Assembly (NCBI RefSeq): GCF_007860105.1
Contig: NZ_SJPU01000003.1
Location: 682,001-746,000 of the forward strand
Length of the DNA: 64,000 nucleotides
DNA from: Allorhodopirellula heiligendammensis
GTDB taxonomy: Bacteria > Planctomycetota > Planctomycetia > Pirellulales > Pirellulaceae
Reading direction: 5' to 3'
Position numbers and translations under genes: made by a program. The stretch's first letter is position 1; each line of letters begins with the position of its first letter. Shown in pieces: positions 45,040 through 54,401 of this stretch. The notes under the pieces were generated by a model. That model made no database searches and had not been told where the DNA came from. It worked only from the letters and a program-made list of their open reading frames with translations.

Positions 45040-47595
45040 ATGTCAACACTTGATTCGCTGCCGGTCCTGCCGGATGATCTGGGTTCCGAACCGCTTGTCA
45101 TTTCTCCGCCGGCAGACTGCCGCTCGCCTGGATCGCCCGTGTCGCCCTCCCAGCCTTTCAACACGTCCTCCAACTCGCCCGGCGACGATCCTGAGAAACA
45201 CAGCTCGCTGGACGATCTTGGCGAGTTGGCTGATTTGGGGGAGCTGCTGCCAGAGTTGGCGAAATTGGGGAAGAGTTCGGCAACGCCGCCCGAGCGGGAG
45301 GATGCGGCGCAGGTGGAGCTATTTGAGACCGATCCGCCACCCTGGGAATTGGCGATCCAAGACGACGTGATGCTGGCGTCGATCGTCTTCGCCCGCTCGC
45401 CCCACGGGCCGTATGACTACCGCATCCCCGACGCGATGCTGGACGAGCTCAAGCCAGGCATGCGGGTCGCCGTGCCGCTGGGGCATCGCAAAAAGTCGAC
45501 ACCGGGGTGGTGCGTTGCGGTTAAGCAGGGCACGGCCCTGCATCGCAAGCTTCGCGATGTGGCCGAGTGTCTCGACGACGCACCGCTATGTGATTCGGCG
45601 CTGGTGCGGCTGGTAATGTGGATGAGTCATTACTACCAAGTGCCCGCCGGCCAGGTCTTTGACACGCTGATCCCGTCGAGCGTCCGCTCGGGAGCCGGGA
45701 CGAAAAACACCACCTACTTCACGCCCGCGAAGCATCTCTCCGACGCCGAGATCGAAAAGCTACCCGCAAAGCAGCAGGTGGCGATGCGGTTGCTGATCTC
45801 GTCAGGCCGAGCGATGACAGCAGCTGAACTCGCCGTGGGAGCGGAGTGTACCGAGGACCCGATCAGGCGGCTGAAAAAGAAGGGCATGATCGTGCCCGAA
45901 GTGCGACGTGAGATGCATTCGGGAATTCGTATTTTGGCGCAGCGGAATGATGGAGAGACCGATCAGAGTCACGACCTCACTGAACAACAATCCGCTGCGC
46001 TGGAGCGAATCAATGCAGCCGTCGATAGCGGCCGAGGACGGACGCTGCTATTGCACGGGGTAACCGGCAGTGGCAAGACGGAGGTTTACATCAAAGCGAT
46101 CGAGCACGTGGTTTCGCAGGCTGGATCGGCGATTGTGATGGTGCCTGAAATTAGCCTCACGCCGCAAACGCGAGGACGTTTCGAGAGTCGATTCGAATCC
46201 GTCGCTGTGCTGCACTCTCAAATGTCACCGTCGGAGCGACATTTTCATTGGCAGCGGATTCGGCGTGGTGAGGTGCAGGTCGTTATCGGACCGCGCAGCG
46301 CTGTCTTCGCACCGCTGCCGAATCTCGGATTGATCGTACTCGATGAAGAGCACGATACGTCGTTCAAGCAGGACTCGCAGCCCCGCTACCACGCGCGGAA
46401 AGTCGCTCACGCTCGCGCCATGTCGCTCGGTGTGCCGCTACTGCTCGGTTCCGCGACGCCTTCGATGGAGGCTTGGCATGCGGCTCAGACAGGCCATGCA
46501 GAGCTGATTTCGATGCCGGACCGCGTAGCCAATCGGCCGATGCCTGACGTGCAGCTCGTCGATTTGCGAGTTCGCGACGAACGCGGCGGTGGCGGCGCGA
46601 TCAGTCGACCGCTCAAGCAGGCAGTGGATGACACCCTGCGCGAAAAAGGGCAAGCGATCCTGTTGCTCAATCGACGTGGGTTCGCCACCACGATCCAGTG
46701 CCCCGCCTGCGGTCATGTCGTCGCCTGTCCCGACTGCGATATGCCGTTAACGCATCACCGTGATGGCGGCAAAGCGATGTGTCATTACTGCGATTACACC
46801 ATTGCGACGCCGCCCTGGTGCCCCGCGTGCCGGTTCGACGGGATTCGCTATGGCGGTTTGGGAACTCAGAAACTCGAAGTTGAGACCAAAGCCAAATTTC
46901 CTAACGCGAACATCGCTCGCATGGATAGTGACACGATGAAGCGTCCAGGCAGCCATCAACGTGTACTCTCTGAGTTTCGCAGCGGCGAAATCGACATTCT
47001 GCTCGGCACGCAGATGATCGCCAAAGGTCTCGATTTTCCCAACGTGTTGTTGGTCGGGGTGATCAATGCGGATTCAGCGTTGCATTTCCCAGACTTTCGC
47101 GCCGCCGAGCGGACATTCCAACTCGTCACCCAGGTCGCGGGGCGGACGGGACGGGGAGACCGAGGTGGACGCGTGATCGTGCAAACGTTCACACCCGAGC
47201 ATCCCGCGATTCAAGCCGCATCGCGCCACGACTATACGAGGTTCGTCGAGGAGGAGATGGTCAATCGGCGGAAGTTCAACTATCCACCGCTGGGCAGCGT
47301 CGCTCGGATTATCATTCGCGGTCCAATCGAAGACAAAACCGAAGCGGTGGCCGATGCGATTCTGGCAAGATTGGAATCTGCGCGGGATTTGCTCAATAGT
47401 GAAGTCCGCATTCTGGGCCCCGCTCCACCGCCGATCGTGCGACTGCGTGGGAAGTACCGCTTTCACCTGCTGTTGCAGGCGACCGAAGCGGCGGTGGTGG
47501 GCGAGACGATTCGCCGCGCATTGGCCGATTTTAAAACCGATCCGAAGGAAGACATCGAGTTTTTAATTGATATCGATCCAGTGAATTTGTTGTGA
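45040..47595 (+). CDS. priA: Primosomal protein N' (PriA helicase)
   Basis: 851 residues. It restarts stalled forks by binding them and loading the replicative helicase. Order: an acidic, low-complexity N-terminal extension of about 100 residues, the 3'-end-binding domain (VMLASIVFARSPHGPYDYRIP), helicase core with Walker A GVTGSGKTEVY and DEEH, then paired zinc motifs CPACGH, CPDCD, CHYCD, CPACRF, and the second RecA half (DILLGTQMIAKGLDFPNV). The extension and the ATG at 45040 (GCGGAG 6-7 bases before) are unusual only in length; homology starts at about residue 105. Confidence 0.94.
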   Translation: MSTLDSLPVLPDDLGSEPLVISPPADCRSPGSPVSPSQPFNTSSNSPGDDPEKHSSLDDLGELADLGELLPELAKLGKSSATPPEREDAAQVELFETDPPPWELAIQDDVMLASIVFARSPHGPYDYRIPDAMLDELKPGMRVAVPLGHRKKSTPGWCVAVKQGTALHRKLRDVAECLDDAPLCDSALVRLVMWMSHYYQVPAGQVFDTLIPSSVRSGAGTKNTTYFTPAKHLSDAEIEKLPAKQQVAMRLLISSGRAMTAAELAVGAECTEDPIRRLKKKGMIVPEVRREMHSGIRILAQRNDGETDQSHDLTEQQSAALERINAAVDSGRGRTLLLHGVTGSGKTEVYIKAIEHVVSQAGSAIVMVPEISLTPQTRGRFESRFESVAVLHSQMSPSERHFHWQRIRRGEVQVVIGPRSAVFAPLPNLGLIVLDEEHDTSFKQDSQPRYHARKVAHARAMSLGVPLLLGSATPSMEAWHAAQTGHAELISMPDRVANRPMPDVQLVDLRVRDERGGGGAISRPLKQAVDDTLREKGQAILLLNRRGFATTIQCPACGHVVACPDCDMPLTHHRDGGKAMCHYCDYTIATPPWCPACRFDGIRYGGLGTQKLEVETKAKFPNANIARMDSDTMKRPGSHQRVLSEFRSGEIDILLGTQMIAKGLDFPNVLLVGVINADSALHFPDFRAAERTFQLVTQVAGRTGRGDRGGRVIVQTFTPEHPAIQAASRHDYTRFVEEEMVNRRKFNYPPLGSVARIIIRGPIEDKTEAVADAILARLESARDLLNSEVRILGPAPPPIVRLRGKYRFHLLLQATEAAVVGETIRRALADFKTDPKEDIEFLIDIDPVNLL

Positions 47596-48020
47596 GGTGT
47601 TGCCCGAACGGCTCTCTCCAGAGATCTCGCGGAAGGCTGGATGCTCAACTCTTCCGTCCTCACGCGGTGAACGGTTTTATTGAAAGTACGATGGGACCCT
47701 TGTCCCATCCGGAACATTTCTTTTGCACGCTCGGGACAATGGTCTCAAGCTACGGAGCCAGCAACACGCTGCGCAAAGATCGTGCACTGCGTTAGACGCC
47801 GGGCTGGGAACGAGCTAATCGAGTCAATACCTTCCGCATTGAAATCGCCGTCCCTCGCCAGGCGGTCGCGATGAGCGTTTGGCAACCCATGCCGGCGAAA
47901 TCTGCTCGGTCGCCGCGTCACGAGCGCGAATCAGAAAAACTGCTAAAACTACGATTGGCAGCGGCGGTTGTGGATCGTTTTGGCAACTGGTCGTGTGAGC
48001 GCTCATGATCCTAATAGGCA
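47596..48020. other. Intergenic region after priA
   Basis: 425 bases holding a priA terminator hairpin (separate entry) and, presumably, the promoter of the sigma factor/kinase unit. No other feature is supported. Confidence 0.4.
47690..47709. terminator. Probable priA terminator
   Basis: Perfect 8-bp stem GATGGGAC / GTCCCATC with a 4-base loop CCTT, followed by a T-rich stretch (CATTTCTTTTG) 5 bases later, about 95 bases after the priA stop. Confidence 0.65.
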
Positions 48021-48671
48021 GTGGCCCAAGCTTTGAAAGACAATTCTCATTCCGGAATGCACTCGCCATCGGCGAACCACCTGTCGCAATTGATCGATGC
48101 TGCGCGGGAGGGCGACAGCGACGCGTTGGGTGAATTGCTCGATAGCTATCGGCGCTTTTTGGTGTTTTTAGCTCGCGCGGGGCTTCACAACCATATGCAG
48201 GGCAAGGCGGACCCCTCCGATATTGTCCAAGAGGTATGCCTGGCCGCTCATGGAAACATTTCGGAGTTTCGGGGTGAGTCTGTGGAGGAGTTTGCCGCGT
48301 GGTTGCGTAGCATTCTCAGTAATATTTTGGCGATGCATGTCCGCAAATATTTGGGAACTCAGAAGCGTGATCCGCGACTGGAACAGCGATTGGATCAGAG
48401 TTTGGCGAGTGCGACCGGGTTTTTACAGTCACAGCTCGCCGGCAACGTGACCTCACCAAGTCAAAACATTGCCAGAGATGAGGCGTTGTTACAGTTGGCC
48501 GGTGCATTGGAAGATTTGCCGGAGGACTATCGGCAGGTGATCGTGTTGCGGCACGTCGAGGGGCTTCCGTTTGCCGAGATTGCGAGCTCGATGGGGCGCA
48601 GCGTTGACAGCGTTGAGAAGTTGTGGGTGCGTGGCTTGGCGAAGTTAAAAGCAGTGATGAGCGAAATATGA
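48021..48671 (+). CDS. ECF-like RNA polymerase sigma factor
   Basis: 216 residues. Region 2 is visible as ARAGLHNHMQGKADPSDIVQEVCLAA with FRGESVEEFAAWLRSILSN, and region 4 as LPEDYRQVIVLRHVEGLPFAEIASSMGRSVDSVEKLWVRGLAKL. The GTG at 48021 is used; the ATG at 48057 is an alternative and homology begins only at about residue 21. The stop overlaps the next ATG as ATGA, so translation of the Ser/Thr kinase is coupled. Planctomycetes have many such sigma/kinase pairs, in which kinase signalling is thought to control the sigma factor. Confidence 0.93.
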   Translation: MAQALKDNSHSGMHSPSANHLSQLIDAAREGDSDALGELLDSYRRFLVFLARAGLHNHMQGKADPSDIVQEVCLAAHGNISEFRGESVEEFAAWLRSILSNILAMHVRKYLGTQKRDPRLEQRLDQSLASATGFLQSQLAGNVTSPSQNIARDEALLQLAGALEDLPEDYRQVIVLRHVEGLPFAEIASSMGRSVDSVEKLWVRGLAKLKAVMSEI

Positions 48672-51148
48672 ATAGTGTCGACGACACCGACGATGGACGT
48701 GTGGTAGCCGCGGTGAAGGATTACATGCGGTTGCTCGATGAGGGGAATGCCCCTACGCATGACGAGTTTTTGCAGCAGCATGCTGAAATCGCCGATGAAC
48801 TGCGTCCGTCACTCGAAGGGCTGGCGCTCGTTCATCGAGCCCAGCAACCTAAGCCGGTGGCGACGATGGTGGCGCCGGATGCAGAGTTCACAGCACGTCC
48901 CATTGGCGATTTCAAGATCGTCGGCGAGCTCGGGCGGGGCGGCATGGGGGTAGTCTACGAGGCGATCCAACTGTCCTTGGGGCGTCACGTAGCATTGAAG
49001 GTGCTGCCGTTTGCCTCGGGCCTGAACGAGGTGAGATTGCAGCGTTTTCGTAACGAGGCACATGCGGCGGCAGCGCTTCACCACACCAATATCGTGCCGG
49101 TGTACGCAGTGGGTAGCGATCGTGGCGTGCACTATTACGCGATGCAGATGATCGACGGCACCACCCTGGCAGAGTTGATTGAGAAAATGCGGTTAGCCAA
49201 TGGCAGTCATCCCGGGGCGCGAGCGGGCGAGGATTCGGGGGCCGTTGATGCTGCGCAGAAGAATCGTCGCACGCCGAGCAGGACCGCAGGCGAAGGCCGT
49301 GGCCATGATGCAAGGCACCCTGATGCAAGGCACCCTGATGCAAGGCACCCTGATGCAAGGCATACGAGTGACACGATCGCGCGGTATTCAACGATCCTCA
49401 GTGAAAGCACCGCAGGCCGACATCGGTACTATCGATCTGTCGTCCGGATGGCCCATCAAGCTGCTGTGGCGATTGAGCACGCTCACCAATATGGCGTGGT
49501 CCATCGCGATCTCAAGCCCGCCAATTTATTGCTGGATTCGGTTGGGAAAATATGGGTAACCGACTTCGGTCTGGCGCAGATCCAGAATGAGGCGACGCAG
49601 TTGACGCGCACGGGCGATCCCATGGGCACACTGCGGTACATGAGCCCCGAGCAGGCGGCCGGTAATCGTGACGAACTCGATCACCGGACGGATATCTACT
49701 CGCTCGGGGTGACGCTCTACGAGCTGTTGACGTTGCAGTCCGCGATCACAGGAGAAGGCTACCGCGAGATGCTCAACAATGTGGCGCTGCATGACCCACC
49801 GAGTCCCCGCTCAATCGATCCGGGACTTCCCATTGAACTTGACACCATCGTTCGCAAAGCGATTGCGAAGATTCCGAGCGAACGGTACGCCACTGCTGGC
49901 GGTCTGGCGGATGATTTGCAAGCTTGGCTGGACGACAAACCTATCGCAGCAAAGCCGCCGACAGTGTGGGAGCGTGTGAGCAAGTGGCGTCGCCGCAACA
50001 GCGGCTTGGTTACGCTGGCCAGCGGCTTTCTGTTGCTGGCGACGCTGGGATTGCTGGTGACCACACTCGTGATTTGGCGTGAGCAACAACGCACAGCAGC
50101 TGCATTGGGGCGAGAAACTCAGCAACGGCTGCAGGCACAGAGAAGTTTCCAACAAGCCCGCAGTGCGGTCGATACTTTCAGCCGGCTCAGTGAGAGCGAG
50201 CTGGCTTACCGTCCGGATTTGCAAGATGTCCGCCGTAGTTTTCTGGAAGCATCCCTGGAGTTCTACCAAGACTTTTTGCACGACCGGAAGGATGACCCGA
50301 CGCTGGCGAAAGAGCTTGAGGCAACCTCCACTCGCGTTGAAAAGATGGTAGAAGAATTGCGGATTCTGGAAAGGATGTCGCCACTGCGTGCCCTCGCCGA
50401 TGCTCAAGTCCAACGAGAGATCGGGATCGATCCCGAAAAAGCCGATATGATTGTGATGGCGTTTGGTGAGTTTAATGAACAACGTCGGCTGCTGGCGAAT
50501 CAGTTTGTCGGTAGCTTGACGACCGAAAACAGCGAAATGACTGAGCTGACTCAGGATTTCAATGCGTTCATCACCAACGAGATGTCGACGTCGCAAATGA
50601 CGAGACTTCGTCAAATCATGCGGCAGGATCGCTTGCCTTTCACGTTCACGTCGTCCGAGGTGGTGGCCGCCTTGGGGCTGACCCGTCAACAACGGGATGA
50701 CATCAACCGCATTATCGAGGACACCCGGCCAGGGCGAGGTGATGGAACAGAGGCTCCCGGCGCCGGTGGTCCACCGCGGTTTGGCGGACCACGAGGTCGC
50801 GGTGGCGGTCCAGATGGCTTTGGTCGCGGTGGGCCTGGTCCCGGCGGAGGGCCTGGTCCTGGCGGAGAGGGTCCCGGCGGCGTGGGTCCCGGCGGCGTGG
50901 GTCCCGGCGGCGTGGGTCCCGGCGGCGTGGGTCCCGGCGGCGTGGGTCCTGGCGGCGTGGGGCATGAGGGTGGTGGCTACGATGGTCCGCGACAGCAAGG
51001 TCCCGGCCATGACGATCGTGGGCATTGGCGATTCAATATCTCGCGGCGATTAGCGACGCAAAACACGGTCACACAGATCTTACAGATCCTGACACCGGAT
51101 CAACGGGTCAAGTGGGACGAACTGGTCGGGGAACCGTTCGATCGCTAG
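48668..51148 (+). CDS. Membrane Ser/Thr protein kinase with two coding repeat expansions
   Basis: 826 residues. The Hanks-type kinase has its glycine loop GELGRGGMGVVYEA at about 87-99, ATP lysine K111, E130, H279-R-D281-LKPAN, DFG at 299-301 and GTLRYMSPEQ. A non-conserved insert at about 178-250 in the hinge region contains four tandem DARHP pentapeptides. A TM helix (about 455-475) leads to an extracytoplasmic region with coiled-coil and helical segments, then a Gly/Pro-rich stretch of about six GGVGP repeats near residue 735-765. The ATG overlaps the sigma factor stop. Confidence 0.93.
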   Translation: MNSVDDTDDGRVVAAVKDYMRLLDEGNAPTHDEFLQQHAEIADELRPSLEGLALVHRAQQPKPVATMVAPDAEFTARPIGDFKIVGELGRGGMGVVYEAIQLSLGRHVALKVLPFASGLNEVRLQRFRNEAHAAAALHHTNIVPVYAVGSDRGVHYYAMQMIDGTTLAELIEKMRLANGSHPGARAGEDSGAVDAAQKNRRTPSRTAGEGRGHDARHPDARHPDARHPDARHTSDTIARYSTILSESTAGRHRYYRSVVRMAHQAAVAIEHAHQYGVVHRDLKPANLLLDSVGKIWVTDFGLAQIQNEATQLTRTGDPMGTLRYMSPEQAAGNRDELDHRTDIYSLGVTLYELLTLQSAITGEGYREMLNNVALHDPPSPRSIDPGLPIELDTIVRKAIAKIPSERYATAGGLADDLQAWLDDKPIAAKPPTVWERVSKWRRRNSGLVTLASGFLLLATLGLLVTTLVIWREQQRTAAALGRETQQRLQAQRSFQQARSAVDTFSRLSESELAYRPDLQDVRRSFLEASLEFYQDFLHDRKDDPTLAKELEATSTRVEKMVEELRILERMSPLRALADAQVQREIGIDPEKADMIVMAFGEFNEQRRLLANQFVGSLTTENSEMTELTQDFNAFITNEMSTSQMTRLRQIMRQDRLPFTFTSSEVVAALGLTRQQRDDINRIIEDTRPGRGDGTEAPGAGGPPRFGGPRGRGGGPDGFGRGGPGPGGGPGPGGEGPGGVGPGGVGPGGVGPGGVGPGGVGPGGVGHEGGGYDGPRQQGPGHDDRGHWRFNISRRLATQNTVTQILQILTPDQRVKWDELVGEPFDR
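49307..49362 (+). repeat. 15-bp tandem repeat coding DARHP
   Basis: Three complete units of GATGCAAGGCACCCT and a partial fourth, identical at DNA level and in frame. This indicates recent slippage expansion in the kinase insert. Confidence 0.92.
50867..50956 (+). repeat. 15-bp tandem repeat coding GGVGP
   Basis: About six near-identical units of GTGGGTCCCGGCGGC in the kinase's extracytoplasmic part, giving elastin-like GGVGP pentapeptides. The first and last units differ by one or two bases. Confidence 0.92.
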
Positions 51149-51375
51149 CCCATCGATGTCTTGCCATTGATTTCTGGATTTTTGGTGACGGTTTCCTGTC
51201 CGGAGGGCAACAGGGTGAGTAGCGGAACCGTTTCCCAGCTCTTTGAGAGGGCGAGGTGGCGAAGGCAGACCCGGATGCTCGTCGATAAATCCTGTTAGGA
51301 AAAACAACCCATGATTCACGTTCAACCAACCACTCCGCATCGACTCATTCGATGCCGATTTGCAGGAACCCAAGA

Positions 51376-52059
51376 ATGACCGAGTGGTTCCATAACGTTA
51401 CCGCCACCCAGGTGGATCCGACGCTGCAAGTTCTCGCAACGCGCCTGGTGTTGGCGTGGTTTTGCGGCTGCGTCGTCGCATGGATGGATCGACGGAAAAA
51501 GCCGCCGGGCACGGCCGATACTTTGACACTGACGCTCGTGCTGATGAGTATTCTGATCGCGATGGCGACACAGATCATTGGTGACAATATCGCCCGGGCG
51601 TTCAGTCTTGTGGGTGCGTTATCCATCGTCCGCTTCCGAACGGCCGTACCCGAAACGCGTGACGTGGCATTTGTGCTAGCCGCCGTCGTGGTGGGAATGG
51701 CTGTGGGCGCCGGCCAATATTGGGTGAGCGGTCTGGGGCTGCTGGTCGTTGGACTGGCAACCTATTTCGATCAGTCAGAGAGTCGAGTGACTGATTCGAA
51801 AGTGAGTAAACGAACGGCCCGTCCGTCGGCTTGGCGGCTAACGTTGAAAGTGGGGCTCAGTGTCAGCGAAGGTTGGGAGTCTGAATTACTACGCTTCTCG
51901 GAGAGTTATGAACTCATGTCTGCTGAGACAGCCCGGCGTGGTGGTGCGATCGAGCTTGCTTACCGTGTCGTCCCAAAACAAGACGAAAATGCCGCCGATC
52001 TCGTTGCCGCTCTTAACTCAGTGCCCACAGTCGAGTCAGTAGCGGTTAAGGTGGTGTGA
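51376..52059 (+). CDS. DUF4956 membrane protein
   Basis: 227 residues. About four N-terminal helices carry the family motif GALSIVRFRTAVPETRDVAF, the DUF4956 signature. A cytoplasmic ferredoxin-like C-terminal domain follows (WRLTLKVGLSVSEGWES..). Members of the family occur with polyphosphate-type VTC enzymes or cell-surface genes, but none is near here. AGGA lies 9 bases before the ATG at 51376. The stop overlaps the next GTG start as GTGA. Confidence 0.85.
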   Translation: MTEWFHNVTATQVDPTLQVLATRLVLAWFCGCVVAWMDRRKKPPGTADTLTLTLVLMSILIAMATQIIGDNIARAFSLVGALSIVRFRTAVPETRDVAFVLAAVVVGMAVGAGQYWVSGLGLLVVGLATYFDQSESRVTDSKVSKRTARPSAWRLTLKVGLSVSEGWESELLRFSESYELMSAETARRGGAIELAYRVVPKQDENAADLVAALNSVPTVESVAVKVV

Positions 52060-54185
52060 ACTTCCCGTTCGCCAACTCGTTGAGGTTCACCTTGTTCTAT
52101 CGTCAGATTATTTTAATCCTGGCTTTAACGCTCTTTCAAAGTCAATCTGGCCGGGCTGAGGAGACAGATTCCCTCACCCAACGAGGCGATCATTTGGTAG
52201 CAGAGTACTTCGCAAGCGAAACGACCAAGCTCAGCGATGCGACTTTTGCTGGGATCGAAACGCTCGAAGATTGGGAGCGAGAACGAGCGGGCTATCGCGA
52301 CGAGCTGCGGGAAATGTTGGGGCTAGACCCGCCACCAGAGCGAACCGATCTCCATCCCGTCGTCACCGGGACACTTCAAAGCGATGAGGTTGGCGATGAG
52401 TTCGTCGTAGAGAAGCTGCACTTTCAGTCATTGCCGGGATTATATGTCACCGCAAATTTATATCGGCCCACCCAGCTGACCGAACCACTCCCTGCGATCT
52501 TGTATGTTTGCGGTCACGGTCGTCAAGAAGTTGATGGGGTCAGTGTAGGCAACAAGACACATTACCAGCATCACGGGGAATGGTTCGCCCGCAATGGCTA
52601 TGTCTGCCTTGTCATCGATACGATTCAACTGGGGGAAATCGAAGGTGTCCACCACGGCACGTACCGATATGGTATGTGGTGGTGGAATAATCGAGGCTAC
52701 ACACCGGCCGGCGTGGAGGCATGGAATTCGATCCGCGCGATTGACTACCTGCAGTCTCGCCCCGAAGTCGATGGCGATCGCATCGGGGTGACCGGTCGCA
52801 GTGGCGGTGGCGCCTATTCGTGGTGGGTGGCAGCCTTGGACGAGCGTGTCAAAGTCGCGGTGCCGGTTGCAGGAATCACGAATCTGAAGAATCACGTTGT
52901 CGATGGATGCGTCGAGGGCCACTGTGACTGCATGTTCATGGTTAACACGTATCGCTGGGACTACGCTAAGGTCGCTGCGTTAGTGGCGCCCCGCCCGCTC
53001 CTGATTTCCAATTCAGATAAAGACCCTATCTTTCCGCTTGATGGTGGCGTCGACGTGTACACGCAAGTGCAACGGATCTATGACCTTTATGGAGCCAAGT
53101 CGAAGTTAGGGCTGAACATCACCGAGGGCCCACATCGCGATACGCAGGAGCTACGAGTTCACGCATTCCATTGGTTTAATCGCTATTTAAAAAACGATGA
53201 GTCGCTGATCGAAAAAGTAGCGACGCCGTACTTCGAAACGGCAGAGTTAAAAGTGTTCGATGCATTACCTGAAGACGAACGCGTTACCACGATTCAGGAA
53301 TCCTTTGTGCCGCACGCCTCGAGCGATGGGATGCCGCAATCCGAATCAAAATTCAAAACATTGAGCGAGAGTTGGCTGAAATCGCTTCGTGAGAAGTGCT
53401 TTCGCGGTTGGCCCGCGCTCGATGCGGAGCCGCTCAGAGTAAACATCATCGCGAGCGCCCAGCGTGATTCCTGCCGAGTTCGTGCGATTGAGTACGCGTC
53501 GCAATCTCCCTATGACTTGACGATGTTCGTCGTCGAACGTTTGCAAGCCGATTCCACCGTTGATGACGAGGCTGCCGCTAACGTGAACGTGCTCGATCAG
53601 CAAAGTTGGAACGATGTCGCCCCTGCGCTAGCGTTTATGTTCCCTAAAATCGTGACAGTTGCCGAAGCAGATGAGAGTGCCTGGAAGTCTCTGCATGCGT
53701 CGTTGCCGGGTGCGGTGAATGTGTTTGTGGCACCTCGCGGTGTCGGTCTCACGCAGTGGTCGACAGACGAAACGACGCGAAGACACATCCGGCGGCGGTT
53801 CATGCTATTGGGCCAAACGGCCGCGTCCATGCAGATCTTTGACGTGCGCCGAGCATTGCAGGCAACGGCGGAGATCGACGCACTTCGCGGCCGCCCTCGC
53901 CGTCTCACCGCGACAGGCGACGCGGCTGTATGGGCGTTGTACGCATCGCTGTTTGAGGATCACATCGCTGATTTGACGCTGATTGATTTGCCTGCCCGTA
54001 ATCGCAACGCTCCGGATATTTTAAACGTCAGCCGCTACGTCGAGATGCCTCAAGTCGTGATGATGGCAGCGGATCGGGTGGAGCAATTGGAGATTGAAGT
54101 CTCCGGCGAGGAACTGGCTCAGTGGCGGTCAACGCAGTGGCCCGATTTCTGTGACGATATCATCATTGTCGAGAACACAAAGTAG
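52056..54185 (+). CDS. Exported alpha/beta-hydrolase, acetyl xylan esterase-like
   Basis: 709 residues with a signal segment (IILILALTLFQSQSGRAEE). The first domain is a planctomycete-type acyl hydrolase: nucleophile S249 in GRSGGGAYS, acid Asp at about 329 in NSDKDPIFP, and His at about 363 in EGPHRDTQ. From about residue 390 there is a second region of about 300 residues with hydrolase-like strands but no catalytic triad that I can see. Removal of acetyl or other ester groups from plant or algal polysaccharides is plausible. GTG start overlapping the DUF4956 stop; no ATG fits better. Confidence 0.85.
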   Translation: MNFPFANSLRFTLFYRQIILILALTLFQSQSGRAEETDSLTQRGDHLVAEYFASETTKLSDATFAGIETLEDWERERAGYRDELREMLGLDPPPERTDLHPVVTGTLQSDEVGDEFVVEKLHFQSLPGLYVTANLYRPTQLTEPLPAILYVCGHGRQEVDGVSVGNKTHYQHHGEWFARNGYVCLVIDTIQLGEIEGVHHGTYRYGMWWWNNRGYTPAGVEAWNSIRAIDYLQSRPEVDGDRIGVTGRSGGGAYSWWVAALDERVKVAVPVAGITNLKNHVVDGCVEGHCDCMFMVNTYRWDYAKVAALVAPRPLLISNSDKDPIFPLDGGVDVYTQVQRIYDLYGAKSKLGLNITEGPHRDTQELRVHAFHWFNRYLKNDESLIEKVATPYFETAELKVFDALPEDERVTTIQESFVPHASSDGMPQSESKFKTLSESWLKSLREKCFRGWPALDAEPLRVNIIASAQRDSCRVRAIEYASQSPYDLTMFVVERLQADSTVDDEAAANVNVLDQQSWNDVAPALAFMFPKIVTVAEADESAWKSLHASLPGAVNVFVAPRGVGLTQWSTDETTRRHIRRRFMLLGQTAASMQIFDVRRALQATAEIDALRGRPRRLTATGDAAVWALYASLFEDHIADLTLIDLPARNRNAPDILNVSRYVEMPQVVMMAADRVEQLEIEVSGEELAQWRSTQWPDFCDDIIIVENTK

Positions 54186-54342
54186 TTAAGTTGTGGAAAC
54201 GTCTGATGGCCGAATCGTTTTCGAAGCGGCCGCTCCGACAACTCCCTCCACGGGGTTTGGGGCGCGATGGGCACTCGAGCATCATTGGAATCGCTCGAGC
54301 TTTCAACGGTTTTCTGAGATTGATTTCGGACGCGGGACAAAC

Positions 54343-54359
54343 GGAGTTTCGGAGACTCC
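54343..54359. terminator. Short hairpin between convergent genes
   Basis: GGAGT / ACTCC arms around TTCGGAG in the 216-base gap between esterase and histidine kinase genes. It is short and has no T run, and resembles the GAGTCTC-type palindrome upstream of pncB. Confidence 0.3.
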
Positions 54360-54401
54360 TGCCAGCGACTGTCACGTGTCGAGATTTGAATTCATCGTGA
54401 G

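Noticed and set aside
49307-49362. Short tandem units considered as a CRISPR array
   Set aside because: Units are adjacent without spacers, only 15 bp, and in frame inside the kinase gene.
49811-51025. 404-codon open frame antisense to the kinase gene
   Set aside because: Its length results from GC-rich codon bias and the 15-bp repeat (giving AAGTH repeats); it has no domain or plausible start.
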